Source of the DNA: Thalassotalea_F euphylliae
Lineage (GTDB): Bacteria; Pseudomonadota; Gammaproteobacteria; Enterobacterales; Alteromonadaceae
DNA: 64,000 nt
Assembly: GCF_042682785.1 (NCBI RefSeq)
Contig: NZ_JBHUIB010000001.1
Location: 806,001-870,000, forward strand
Direction: 5' to 3'
The notes under the pieces were generated by a model. It saw only the letters and a list, made by a program, of their open reading frames with translations. It was not told where the DNA came from and ran no database searches. Of this stretch, positions 1 to 7,491 are shown one piece after another; the stretch's first letter is position 1, and each line of letters starts with the position of its first letter. The position numbers were made by a program, and so were the translations under genes.

Positions 1-142
1 CACCATTAACCATGATGCCGCCACGTAAAATAAGACGTTCATATGGCCCTTCGCCTTGATCTTTCTCAGGCGCTTTGGCCCCCGGAGCAGCCGCTATAGA
101 GAAGGACAATAGCGTCGAGAAAAGCAAGGCGAATTTTTTCAT
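1..142 (-). CDS. Amidohydrolase family protein, N-terminal fragment
   Basis: Only the first 47 codons lie in the window; the gene runs off the left edge. The product opens with a signal peptide (MKKFALLFSTLLSFSIAAAP), so it is exported. It is followed by the segment YERLILRGGIMVNG, which resembles the first beta strand of metal-dependent amidohydrolases of the imidazolonepropionase/prolidase type. No metal ligands are visible because they lie beyond the edge. The start is supported by an AGGAT Shine-Dalgarno that overlaps the stop of the upstream 2OG-oxygenase gene, 10 bases away, so the two are probably one operon. The family call is inferred from a short segment. Confidence 0.6.
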   Translation of the reverse strand, partial: MKKFALLFSTLLSFSIAAAPGAKAPEKDQGEGPYERLILRGGIMVNG

Positions 143-152
143 GGTGATATCC

Positions 153-854
153 TTAAATAGCTGGTGTGTAAATTCTTTGAGCAGGGTTATATAACACCCA
201 AGAAGTTAAGACGTATTTGTCATTCGACCTAGGAACATTCCCCCTATGCGTATGAGTAAATCCGCATGGAGCAATGACCATAGTGCCGGCTTTCGGTTTA
301 ATACTTTTATTTTGGTAGTAGAAATCAGTTTCTCCACCGTCTTCAACATCATTCAAATAAATCAGAAACAAAAGTATACGATGCAACGCTTTGTTTTCGC
401 CGAGCTCAGGAAAAATCTCTGAATGCCAGTAACCATAGTTTCCTTTATCTTTAGCATACTTTTGCGCATTTATAGAGTCGATGCGAAAAAGATAGCTCGC
501 CAAATTGGCAAGATTTGGTTTACCTAACTCCTCAAAATTATCTTCGGTAAGTTGCACGGGGCCCTTGGTCACAGGATCTGTAACTTTTAACGATATCGAA
601 CTGATTAAACTAAAAAAGTATTTGCTAAAATAGTCCATTGTGCACTGTTTAACCGCTTGGTTTATTTGTTTTAAGTGCGGTGTAAAAGTACTGTGTTGAT
701 TCAGGTAGATGTCTTCACTGATTTTTTTTGTCGTATCTACACCACCGCCAGTGCGTCCAGCATTTTTGTGGGGACTCGCCTCGAAATCTTTGATCAGCTG
801 CTGACAAAACTCTGGGGATAACGCGTTAGGATACTGCTCAATAAAGTCGGTCAT
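153..854 (-). CDS. 2OG-Fe(II) oxygenase (prolyl 4-hydroxylase-like)
   Basis: 233 residues, predicted cytoplasmic, with no signal peptide. A double-stranded beta-helix dioxygenase is indicated by WHSE (H144, E146), the second iron-ligand region THTHRG (H201/H203) and a downstream basic residue in DKYVLTSW (K213) that would bind 2-oxoglutarate. Acidic ligand two is Glu rather than the commoner Asp; both are known in the superfamily. The family oxidises a substrate with O2 and 2-oxoglutarate; the substrate here is unknown. A close paralogue lies at 60838-61542 with the same HSE and THTHRG motifs at nearly the same positions. The start ATG has an AAGGAAA ribosome site. The gene reads into the amidohydrolase gene. 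Confidence 0.85.
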   Translation of the reverse strand: MTDFIEQYPNALSPEFCQQLIKDFEASPHKNAGRTGGGVDTTKKISEDIYLNQHSTFTPHLKQINQAVKQCTMDYFSKYFFSLISSISLKVTDPVTKGPVQLTEDNFEELGKPNLANLASYLFRIDSINAQKYAKDKGNYGYWHSEIFPELGENKALHRILLFLIYLNDVEDGGETDFYYQNKSIKPKAGTMVIAPCGFTHTHRGNVPRSNDKYVLTSWVLYNPAQRIYTPAI

Positions 855-929
855 CCGGTTGTTTCCTTTGTGTTTTTGGTAGAGGATACACTAGCCCGAA
901 GGAAATTGTATAACGAATAAGAGTAACGC

Positions 930-1340
930 ATGCCGTCAAATTATTTTTCCGAAATTATCACACCGAGGTTTAGCGATACCGACGCGCTAGGTCATATTAA
1001 TAACACTATGGTGCCCGTTTGGTTTGAAGGTGCAAGAACACCGGTTTTTAAAATTTTCACGCCGGAACTTGCACTCGATAATTGGCCACTGATACTTGCC
1101 AAAATCGATGTCAATTTTGAAGCACAAATGTACTACGGTGAAAACTTTGAAGTCCGCACTTATATAAGCCGAATTGGCGGTTCATCTTTTGACGTCTACC
1201 AAGAGCTTTGGCAGCGCCACAAACGCGTTGCTAATGGTACTGCAGTGATGGTGCATTTTGACTACAAAACGCAAAATTCGGCGAGTATTCCTGACCATAT
1301 TCGTACTTCGTTGTCTGCACATTTGTTCAGTGAAGATTAA
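930..1340 (+). CDS. Acyl-CoA thioesterase, hotdog (4HBT) family
   Basis: 136 residues, the usual size for a single hotdog domain of the YbgC/4HBT type, which hydrolyses acyl-CoA thioesters in the cytoplasm. The signature FSDTDALGHINN (residues 14-25) carries the Asp and the GHxNN turn that start the hotdog helix. The later segment GGSSFDVYQEL fits the central strands. It is divergent from the oxygenase at 153-854 with 75 bases between them, so the promoters probably share that gap. Substrate chain length cannot be read from sequence. Confidence 0.85.
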   Translation: MPSNYFSEIITPRFSDTDALGHINNTMVPVWFEGARTPVFKIFTPELALDNWPLILAKIDVNFEAQMYYGENFEVRTYISRIGGSSFDVYQELWQRHKRVANGTAVMVHFDYKTQNSASIPDHIRTSLSAHLFSED

Positions 1341-1507
1341 ATACTCGATTACACAATTTGCCGAGATTTTTACTATCCAATCTGGCGGCTCAGTGATAGA
1401 ATCGATCGACTCAGTTAAGGTTTTTTAGGGTGCATCGCAAAGCGATTAATTTAGCGCCTAAGTCAGCGAGCAAAACAGCTCTCTGCCAAAGTAAATAGGA
1501 ATAATAC

Positions 1508-2200
1508 ATGGCCAGTCGTGGTATTAATAAAGTCATCATTGTCGGTAACTTAGGACAAGATCCTGAAGTACGTTTTATGCCAAATGGTGGTGCTGTTGCT
1601 AATTTTACTGTGGCAACTAGTGAAACGTGGAAAGACAAGCAAAGTGGTGAACAAAAAGAGAAAACAGAGTGGCACCGCATTGTCATGTACCAACGACTTG
1701 CAGAAATCGCTGGCGAATACTTAAAGAAAGGCTCAAAAGTTTACCTGGAAGGACGCCTACAAACACGTAAATGGCAAAACCAACAAGGCCAAGATCAGTA
1801 CACAACTGAAATCATCGTAAATGACATGCAAATGTTAGATTCTCGTGGTCAAGGTCAAAGTGGTGGCTTCCAGCAACAAAATAACTATAACCAACAACCT
1901 GCGGCTCAACAAAGCGGTGGTTTTAACCAGTCAGCACAAGCGCAGCAAAATAACTTTAACCAAGCACCTGCACAGCAGTCATCGAGCCAAAGTGGTGGCT
2001 TCAATCAGCAGCAAAGTGGTGGTTTTAACCAACAACCACAACAGAGCGGCGGTTTTAATCAGCAGCCACAACAAGGTGGCGGCTTTAATCAGCAACAAGG
2101 TGGTGGCTTCAACCAGCAACCTGCTCAGCAGCAAGCCAATGCACCAAAGGTTAACCCACAAGAGCCAACTATCGACTTTGATGACGATATTCCATTCTAG
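1508..2200 (+). CDS. ssb: Single-stranded DNA-binding protein SSB
   Basis: 230 residues. Residues 1-110 are the OB fold (MASRGINKVIIVGNLGQDPE) that tetramerises and wraps single-stranded DNA in replication, repair and recombination. Residues 112-215 are a low-complexity linker of repeated GGFNQQ units rich in Gln, Gly and Asn. The C-terminal tip DFDDDIPF is the standard docking peptide for partner proteins. The protein is longer than E. coli SSB (178 residues) because of the linker. AGGA precedes the ATG. No obvious CTG-N8-CAG LexA box was seen in the 170 bases upstream. A strong terminator follows. Confidence 0.97.
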   Translation: MASRGINKVIIVGNLGQDPEVRFMPNGGAVANFTVATSETWKDKQSGEQKEKTEWHRIVMYQRLAEIAGEYLKKGSKVYLEGRLQTRKWQNQQGQDQYTTEIIVNDMQMLDSRGQGQSGGFQQQNNYNQQPAAQQSGGFNQSAQAQQNNFNQAPAQQSSSQSGGFNQQQSGGFNQQPQQSGGFNQQPQQGGGFNQQQGGGFNQQPAQQQANAPKVNPQEPTIDFDDDIPF

Positions 2201-2215
2201 ACCAACCCATTTAAT

Positions 2216-2246
2216 AAAAAAAGCCCAGCATTTGCTGGGCTTTTTT
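2216..2246. terminator. Rho-independent terminator after ssb
   Basis: Stem AAGCCCAGCA/TGCTGGGCTT with a run of A before and T after. It works in either direction, between ssb and the convergent barrel gene that ends at 2264. Confidence 0.9.
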
Positions 2247-2263
2247 ATCGCTAACTTTTCTGA

Positions 2264-3046
2264 CTAAAAGTGCACTTCGATACCGGCAAAAACACCATCA
2301 AAGTCGATGTCAGAATACAAATCATCTAAGTCTTCTAGCTCTAGACGCACCGAGCGATAGCCAGCCATAATATTCATATCAACAATCACGTTATCAATTA
2401 GGTCATAGCTCACACCTGCTTGATAGTCGTATAACGTGTGATCATCAAGCGATAAGAAATTACCTTCTGCAAAAAAGTTAAGGCCGGTTAATGGTAAGCC
2501 CACCTTTGTCCTCGCATAAAGCATTGGCACTATTTCTGAAGTTTTAATAGTGCCGTCAATAGGTACCTCAACTGGCGTACCTTCAGGGCCAGTGATTTCA
2601 ACAGTCGATGATAGCTTCACATCACCGTCAAAATCACGTGCGGTTAAGCCAAAATCAAAGCTAAACAAGCCATTGTCGAAGAGCTCATAGTAAAACGTAT
2701 AATCCATGTAGCTAACATCAAAAGCAGCATCAACCACTGAACCTGATGCAAAGTCTGTATCACCAAATGTGATATCTTGGGTCAGTGTCGTGTCGCCCAT
2801 GGTATCTAGCTCAGACTTTGCGAGTTTTACGTTCGGGATAAATGGAAAAGGGTGTTCAACCGCAATATAAAAATAGTTCTGCGTTTCATCTTCTAAGCTG
2901 TAATCAACCTGACCACCACTTTCACCGAAGACACCTGAAGCTTCATTATCCCAAACATGGCCGCCTACATATACGCCAACAACATCCGCGTGTACCGATG
3001 TTGATATAAGCGCTGCAATACCAGCAGCCAATAATGTTTTTTTCAT
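2264..3046 (-). CDS. TIGR04219-family outer membrane beta-barrel protein
   Basis: 260 residues with a clear signal peptide (MKKTLLAAGIAALISTSVHA). The mature part begins DVVGVYVGGHVWD, has alternating aromatic and polar strands throughout and ends in Phe (VHF), as outer-membrane barrels do. This fits the TIGR04219 barrel family common in Shewanella and Vibrio relatives; its function is not known. It lies 3 bases after the DUF2333 gene on the same strand, so the two are co-transcribed. The convergent terminator at 2216-2246 ends the unit. Confidence 0.8.
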   Translation of the reverse strand: MKKTLLAAGIAALISTSVHADVVGVYVGGHVWDNEASGVFGESGGQVDYSLEDETQNYFYIAVEHPFPFIPNVKLAKSELDTMGDTTLTQDITFGDTDFASGSVVDAAFDVSYMDYTFYYELFDNGLFSFDFGLTARDFDGDVKLSSTVEITGPEGTPVEVPIDGTIKTSEIVPMLYARTKVGLPLTGLNFFAEGNFLSLDDHTLYDYQAGVSYDLIDNVIVDMNIMAGYRSVRLELEDLDDLYSDIDFDGVFAGIEVHF

Positions 3047-3049
3047 GAG

Positions 3050-4042
3050 TTACCCTTTGCTTAATAATTCATTAAGGTCAATTAATGCGGCGTTGGCTCG
3101 AGAAATGTAATTCGCCATCACCAATGAATGATTCGCTAACACACCAAAGCCATCACCGTTTAGTATCATAGGGCTCCAAACACTTTGTTGGCTTGCTTCT
3201 AGCTCTCTAATGATTTGCTGAACACTGACTTTCGCGTTTTTGTTCTCTAACACATCGTTAAAGTCAATTTCTATCGCCTTTAAGAAGTGCAGTAGCGCCC
3301 AGCATGCGCCGCGGGCTTCGTAAAATTCATTATCAATTTTCCACCAACTTGTTTTTACTGCTAAGTTTGATGATGTATACGTAGATTGCTGCGCAACACT
3401 GTCACCTGCTAGGTCTGTGTTAACGATTTCACGACCTACTGATGCACTTAAACGCTGAGAATAGCTACCTAAACGTTTCTCCACTTCACTTAACCACGCT
3501 CTAAGGTTGTCTGCACGTGCGTAAAACTGAGCGCTTTGGCTTTCAGTATTTGTCAGCGAACGGCGATAGTTATAGAAGTTCTTTATTGCTTTACCATATT
3601 CGCTCTCCGCTGAAGGTATTGCCCAACTGGTGTGATCAATATTCAACTGTGGCTGAGCTAGTTTTAAAAATTCATCTTCACGAGATTGTGATTGAGAGCG
3701 ACTAAACTCTTGTCGCATGACAAGCGCCATGTCGCGAACCATTTCTAATACACCAAACTCCCATGATGGAATATTATCGAGAAACACTGACGGTGGTAGC
3801 GCATCATTGGCTAAATAGCCACCCGGCTTATCGAGTAATGTTTCAGTTACGCGGATCAGTGTTGTTGTAGTGGTATACCCGATAACAGGCGCCACGTTTT
3901 CTGCGGTTGCATCCTGTGTCACTTGTTCACGTACATCAAATTCTGAGGGTTCAAAACTCCAGAACACACCAATAAGGTACAACACAACGACAATGCTACC
4001 CAACACACCAAAGACAGACTTTGCTGAAATGCTCATGTTCAT
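3050..4042 (-). CDS. DUF2333 family inner-membrane protein
   Basis: 330 residues with one transmembrane segment near residues 9-27 (VFGVLGSIVVVLYLIGVFWS), and the rest probably periplasmic. Segments such as KPGGYLANDALPPS and IPSWEFGVL fit DUF2333, a conserved gammaproteobacterial family without assigned function. The gene sits between the copper chaperone gene (10 bases upstream) and the TIGR04219 barrel gene (3 bases downstream), all on the same strand. That suggests one envelope-related operon, but a link to copper is only inference. Confidence 0.8.
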   Translation of the reverse strand: MNMSISAKSVFGVLGSIVVVLYLIGVFWSFEPSEFDVREQVTQDATAENVAPVIGYTTTTTLIRVTETLLDKPGGYLANDALPPSVFLDNIPSWEFGVLEMVRDMALVMRQEFSRSQSQSREDEFLKLAQPQLNIDHTSWAIPSAESEYGKAIKNFYNYRRSLTNTESQSAQFYARADNLRAWLSEVEKRLGSYSQRLSASVGREIVNTDLAGDSVAQQSTYTSSNLAVKTSWWKIDNEFYEARGACWALLHFLKAIEIDFNDVLENKNAKVSVQQIIRELEASQQSVWSPMILNGDGFGVLANHSLVMANYISRANAALIDLNELLSKG

Positions 4043-4052
4043 AACTCAACTC

Positions 4053-4514
4053 CTAATGATGGTGGTGATGCGAGGATTTAGCCTTTTTAAGGCTCTTTAC
4101 CGGTAACAGCACGTCCAACGTTTTTTTATCTTCAAAGACTAACGTCACTGTAATGTTGTGACCTGCTTTGACTGGTTGTTCGATATCAAACATCATCAAA
4201 TGTAAGCCCATTGGCTCCAATTCAACCATTTCACCAGCAGGAATCTCAATAAAGGCCACTTCACCCATTTTCATCATGCCGTCTTCCATTACGTGCTCAT
4301 GAATTTCAATGCGCGGAATCTCTGCACTTTTCGCAGCAACCAGCTTTTTATTTTGCTCTGTACCATTATGAATCTGCATGTATGCAGAAGTGATTTTGTT
4401 ACCTGGAATAACTTCTCTGATATAGCCATTTTCAACGGAGACTGACTGCGCGAAAATACTCGCACTAGTGACTAAGCCAACGAACGCACAACACAGTTGA
4501 CGAAAAATATTCAT
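4053..4514 (-). CDS. PCu(A)C-type periplasmic copper chaperone
   Basis: 153 residues with a signal peptide (MNIFRQLCCAFVGLVTSASIFA). The domain is the PCu(A)C/DUF461 cupredoxin-like fold that delivers Cu(I) to cytochrome oxidase and other targets. The ligand set is visible as IEIHEHVMEDGMMKMG followed by LEPMGLHLMMF (the H...M...HxM pattern), and the strand IEIPAGEMVEL is typical. The C-terminus is a natural five-histidine tail (SSHHHHH), which could bind extra metal. It is the first gene of an apparent operon with the DUF2333 and TIGR04219 genes. Confidence 0.9.
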   Translation of the reverse strand: MNIFRQLCCAFVGLVTSASIFAQSVSVENGYIREVIPGNKITSAYMQIHNGTEQNKKLVAAKSAEIPRIEIHEHVMEDGMMKMGEVAFIEIPAGEMVELEPMGLHLMMFDIEQPVKAGHNITVTLVFEDKKTLDVLLPVKSLKKAKSSHHHHH

Positions 4515-4585
4515 AGCTTCCTATACATCCTTTTTGAGAACGATTATGGTTGGACTGATTTTTATTGTAACCAAGCTAGCTGAAA

Positions 4586-5326
4586 ATGGATAACTTAATT
4601 CACCATAAAGAACAAAACGGCATACTAACTATCACCTTGAATCGCTTTGAAAAAAAGAATGCCCTCACAGGTGACATGTATATGCAACTGTGCCATTTAT
4701 TCAACTACGCAAGTAAAACCTCGTCTGTTCACTGTGTCGTTATCCAAGGTGACGACCAATGTTTTTGTGCCGGCAATGACCTTCAAGATTTTCTCGCTTG
4801 CCAAGAAGGTGAAGAACTTGCTGCGTTTACATTTGTGCAAACACTCGCCGCCTTCGATAAACCACTTGTTGCCGCAGTCGCTGGCCCAGCGGTTGGTATA
4901 GGAACTACACTATTGCTGCATGCTGATATTGTAGTTGCCAGTCCAAACAGCAAATTTGCCTTACCATTTAGCCAAATAGGCTTGTGTCCAGAGGCAGGTT
5001 CTAGTGCCTTATTAACTCAGCTAGTAGGTCATGTAAAAGCTTTTGAGTTACTTGTTATTGGTCAAACGTTTTCGGCAGAAAAAGCATTGGCACTCAATTT
5101 AATCACAGAGGTTATTAGTAGTGATGAATTACTTGATAAGGCCCAAACATATGCTGAAACAATAGCTGCTTTGCCTCATGATGCGGTCTTAACCTCACGT
5201 CGATTGTTAAAAGAGGCAAACCAATCTCTGGTAAAAAAAGCAATGGCTAGCGAGTTCGATGCATTCTCGCGATTAATGCAAACTGACGAATGCAAATCGA
5301 TTTTATCCAAGTTCTTATCTAAATAG
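4586..5326 (+). CDS. Enoyl-CoA hydratase/isomerase family protein
   Basis: 246 residues, a full-length crotonase-fold protein. The first oxyanion-hole segment is CFCAGNDLQDF and the second is GPAVGIGTTLLLHAD. The segment FSQIGLCPEAGSSALL holds the region of the second catalytic acid. Such enzymes hydrate or isomerise enoyl-CoA in fatty-acid breakdown; the many paralogues make the substrate uncertain. It is transcribed alone, divergent from the copper-chaperone operon. Confidence 0.85.
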   Translation: MDNLIHHKEQNGILTITLNRFEKKNALTGDMYMQLCHLFNYASKTSSVHCVVIQGDDQCFCAGNDLQDFLACQEGEELAAFTFVQTLAAFDKPLVAAVAGPAVGIGTTLLLHADIVVASPNSKFALPFSQIGLCPEAGSSALLTQLVGHVKAFELLVIGQTFSAEKALALNLITEVISSDELLDKAQTYAETIAALPHDAVLTSRRLLKEANQSLVKKAMASEFDAFSRLMQTDECKSILSKFLSK

Positions 5327-5339
5327 CGCCAAAAATGAA

Positions 5340-5361
5340 AGCACGAGCTTATGCTCGTGCT
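5340..5361. terminator. Hairpin terminator between convergent genes
   Basis: Perfect 9-bp stem AGCACGAGC/GCTCGTGCT with a four-base loop. It overlaps the last codons of the membrane-protein gene ending at 5349 and serves both that operon and the enoyl-CoA hydratase gene. Confidence 0.75.
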
Positions 5362-5693
5362 ACTTTGTGTTTTGGCTCTCTCAACACTAACCATAAAATA
5401 AAAGCGACTAAGAATATTGGCCAAAAAACACCTATCACCGCGAGTGCTATAGCACCAAACACCAACAAGCCTGCAAAAATAACCGAACCAAAAACTGTCA
5501 ATACAATCGCTAAAGCGGCAATGACTAAAGCAACTGTCACCAAGGCTGCGATACTAATTGCTTTTAATGGCTCAATGAGTTCATCGCCCATGTAAACATC
5601 AACATCAAACATATCAAGTAAGCTAATGCCAAGTACGTAAGTGATAAAAAGCGTGGCAATGATCGCTAATAACAATGATTTAAAAAATGACAT
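5349..5693 (-). CDS. Small membrane protein at the end of the psp operon
   Basis: 114 residues, mostly hydrophobic, with about three transmembrane segments (near residues 5-25, 45-75 and 80-105) and a short basic tail. I do not recognise a named family. It lies 62 bases after pspC on the same strand and is bounded by a terminator hairpin, so it is probably the last gene of the phage-shock operon. A role in inner-membrane stress is inferred only from position. Confidence 0.65.
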   Translation of the reverse strand: MSFFKSLLLAIIATLFITYVLGISLLDMFDVDVYMGDELIEPLKAISIAALVTVALVIAALAIVLTVFGSVIFAGLLVFGAIALAVIGVFWPIFLVAFILWLVLREPKHKVARA

Positions 5694-5755
5694 CCTTCTC
5701 TCCCTTTTGATTTTATGATGTTTATATGGCGTATGAATAGATGCGTATTAGCTGT

Positions 5756-5965
5756 CTATAAGCGGTTAGGCATTAGCATTGCCGCGACTACATAGGCTAC
5801 GCCTGTCGCTACCGGGAATGTCACAAGTGCTACGATTGCACCAACCCGAACTGCCAAGCGAGGAACCTCATAGTGTCTAGCAATACCTGCACATACGCCT
5901 GACAACTTTTTGTGAACTAAGTCTTTCGACAATGTTTTTTTGATATAACTGCGTTGATAACTCAT
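5756..5965 (-). CDS. pspC: Phage shock protein C (PspC domain)
   Basis: 69 residues from the ATG of MSYQRSYIKK, which has AGGA seven bases upstream; a GTG four codons earlier is less likely. The PspC core is seen in HKKLSGVCAGIARHYEVPRL followed by one hydrophobic span (AVRVGAIVALVTFPV) and a second span to the end. PspC is an inner-membrane partner of PspA in sensing or relieving membrane stress. It is shorter than E. coli PspC (119 residues) because it lacks the long C-terminal part. It follows the 33-codon gene by 18 bases. Confidence 0.85.
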   Translation of the reverse strand: MSYQRSYIKKTLSKDLVHKKLSGVCAGIARHYEVPRLAVRVGAIVALVTFPVATGVAYVVAAMLMPNRL

Positions 5966-5983
5966 AATTTTCCTCACTATTCA

Positions 5984-6085
5984 CTACATTTGCTTTCGCT
6001 TTGCAATCGCCGCAATCCCTGCAGCAATGGCGAAAATAATGACGGGTGCCAAACTTATCCACAAAAACACCCAGTCAACATCCAT
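5984..6085 (-). CDS. 33-residue membrane peptide in the pspB position
   Basis: A short gene between pspA and pspC: ATG at 6085, stop at 5984. The product begins MDVDWVFLWISLAPVI, has one hydrophobic span (residues 5-28) and ends in a basic tail KRKQM. The layout of short lumenal N-terminus, one span and positive end resembles the start of PspB, but it is half the length of PspB (about 74 residues) and has no cytoplasmic coiled coil. It starts 23 bases after pspA and ends 18 before pspC, so co-translation is likely. It may be a minimal PspB substitute; that is inference. Confidence 0.6.
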   Translation of the reverse strand: MDVDWVFLWISLAPVIIFAIAAGIAAIAKRKQM

Positions 6086-6108
6086 GTTCCTAGTTCCCTG
6101 CGAAATGA

Positions 6109-6771
6109 TTAACCATTAACCACTTTCTTCTTCAGTTCAGCCAGCTCTGTGTCAATTGAATCGTTCGCTTCTAAATCGCGGAACTGGCTTTCCAAGTCTT
6201 GATTCTGCGTCATGTCGTACGCTTCTACTTCAGCCTCTACGCGTTCAATCTTTTCTTGATATCGGTCGAAACGTGCCATTGCTTCATCAATGTTGTACTG
6301 CGCTGATTTTTCTCGTACTTTCAAGCGGACAACGGCTGACTCTTGACGCAGTACTAGTGCTTCCTGGCGACGTTTTGCTTCACTAAGCTTTTGCTGTAAG
6401 CGTTGACTGTCTTCTTGAACCGCCGCTAGAAATTCTTCCAACTTTACTGATTCCTCTTGCAAGCCATCAAGCTGCTGCTGCACCTTATGCTTCTCACCTA
6501 ACGCACTTTTAGCTAAATCATCACGGCCTTTACTGATGGCCAACTCTGCTTTTTCTTGCCAATAATTCACGCTCTTCTCGAGGCTAGCTTGTTGGCGAGC
6601 AACTGATTTTTGCTCAGCAATGTGTTTTGCAGCGGTTGCTCTTACTTCAACCAGCGTTTCTTCCATTTCTTGGATAATCAAGCGGATCATCTTTTGTGGA
6701 TCTTCAGCCTTATCTAACATGCTGTTGATGTTGGCATTGATGATGTCCGCAAATCTTGAAAACATACCCAT
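6109..6771 (-). CDS. pspA: Phage shock protein A (ESCRT-III-like membrane remodeller)
   Basis: 220 residues, nearly all coiled coil. The N-terminal helix MGMFSRFADIINANINSML is the amphipathic membrane-binding segment, and DPQKMIRLIIQEMEETLVEV is the conserved start of helix 1 of PspA/IM30. PspA binds stressed inner membrane and, in enterobacteria, inhibits the activator PspF. Its usual length is about 222 residues, so it is complete. It is preceded 9 bases upstream by an exported small protein gene and followed by the 33-codon gene and pspC. No pspF is in the window. Confidence 0.96.
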   Translation of the reverse strand: MGMFSRFADIINANINSMLDKAEDPQKMIRLIIQEMEETLVEVRATAAKHIAEQKSVARQQASLEKSVNYWQEKAELAISKGRDDLAKSALGEKHKVQQQLDGLQEESVKLEEFLAAVQEDSQRLQQKLSEAKRRQEALVLRQESAVVRLKVREKSAQYNIDEAMARFDRYQEKIERVEAEVEAYDMTQNQDLESQFRDLEANDSIDTELAELKKKVVNG

Positions 6772-6780
6772 AACTTACTC

Positions 6781-7080
6781 CTACTCTTCTTCTGCTGTTT
6801 TATCTGTTGATTCTTTTTCATTTTGGCTAGCAGCTGTTGATTCAGCTTCTTCATCTGACCAAGACAACGTGCTATCTACACTAAATTGTTCCAAACTTGA
6901 TGTTATTGAGTGTTGAAGCTGATCTGCCAGCGTAGCCATCACTTGTTTTCCTTGTGCAAGAACGAACTGAGATACTGCTTGTTCAGTTGACACTTGCGCC
7001 GCATTTGCTGAACCACTTGCGAATGCTACAAACGACAAAGATGTCATCAAAGCTAAGGTGGTTTTACGTAACGTGTTCAT
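6781..7080 (-). CDS. Small exported acidic protein, first gene of the psp operon
   Basis: 99 residues with a signal peptide ending near ASGSANA. The mature part has a helical segment (TEQAVSQFVLAQGKQVMATL) and an acidic, low-complexity tail rich in Glu, Ser and Thr. I do not recognise a family. It is translated 9 bases ahead of pspA and sits directly behind a sigma54-type promoter at 7140-7155, so it belongs to the phage-shock response. The protein at 8592-8855 has the same plan and weak similarity after the signal peptide. A periplasmic envelope-stress role is inferred from context. Confidence 0.7.
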   Translation of the reverse strand: MNTLRKTTLALMTSLSFVAFASGSANAAQVSTEQAVSQFVLAQGKQVMATLADQLQHSITSSLEQFSVDSTLSWSDEEAESTAASQNEKESTDKTAEEE

Positions 7081-7139
7081 CTCACTTTCCTTTTCTTAAT
7101 TAAATAAACCAATATGGTTTGTTCGTTTGTTATAGGTAT

Positions 7140-7155
7140 TACAAGTGATGTGCCA
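7140..7155 (-). promoter_or_regulatory. Sigma54-type -24/-12 promoter of the psp operon
   Basis: On the minus strand the element reads TGGCACATCACTTGTA: the -24 GG and -12 GT are ten bases apart, as sigma54 RNA polymerase needs (consensus TGGCAC-N5-TTGC; here GT replaces GC). It lies about 60 bases before the ATG at 7080. psp operons are classic sigma54/PspF targets. A near-identical element stands before the gene at 8855. Confidence 0.75.
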
Positions 7156-7491
7156 AGGTTTAAAAAATTTATAAACACTTGTTTTAAAAGGAATTTACTA
7201 AAAATAGAAACATGACCAACAACCGGTGACATATTATGTCGAACTAATAATTGGTAAATTTAACCACTGACTTAGCCAAATATGCCAAGTGAGATTTAAC
7301 ACCTATATGAGAGAATAAATTTTGAAAGATTTGTGGTGTGTAAAAATGCCAAATTCGCTGCTATAGAGAGGAAAAAAGAGGGACAACGCCGTTGGCATTA
7401 GATTAAATAAGCTTCCGTCATCATTTGAAAAGACGAAAAAACAAAGGCGTAACAAGGGGCTTGAGGAAATGAGCTTTTGCTACATAAGCCA
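7156..7491. other. Intergenic region upstream of the psp promoter
   Basis: AT-rich region with no credible gene between the psp promoter and sseA. It would hold any enhancer sites for a PspF-type activator, but I could not pick out a convincing inverted repeat. No clear terminator for a gene reading in from the right was seen. Confidence 0.5.

Noticed and set aside
1855..2130. Tandem DNA repeat in ssb, possibly CRISPR-like
   Set aside because: The repeat encodes the GGFNQQ linker in frame, with varied codons and no spacers.
1979..2161. Open frames on both strands across the ssb linker
   Set aside because: They result from the low-complexity Gln/Gly codons and have no start signals or recognisable products.
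4053..4090. His-tail as a vector or cloning artefact
   Set aside because: The flanking sequence is continuous chromosome with the next operon gene 10 bases away, so the tail is native.
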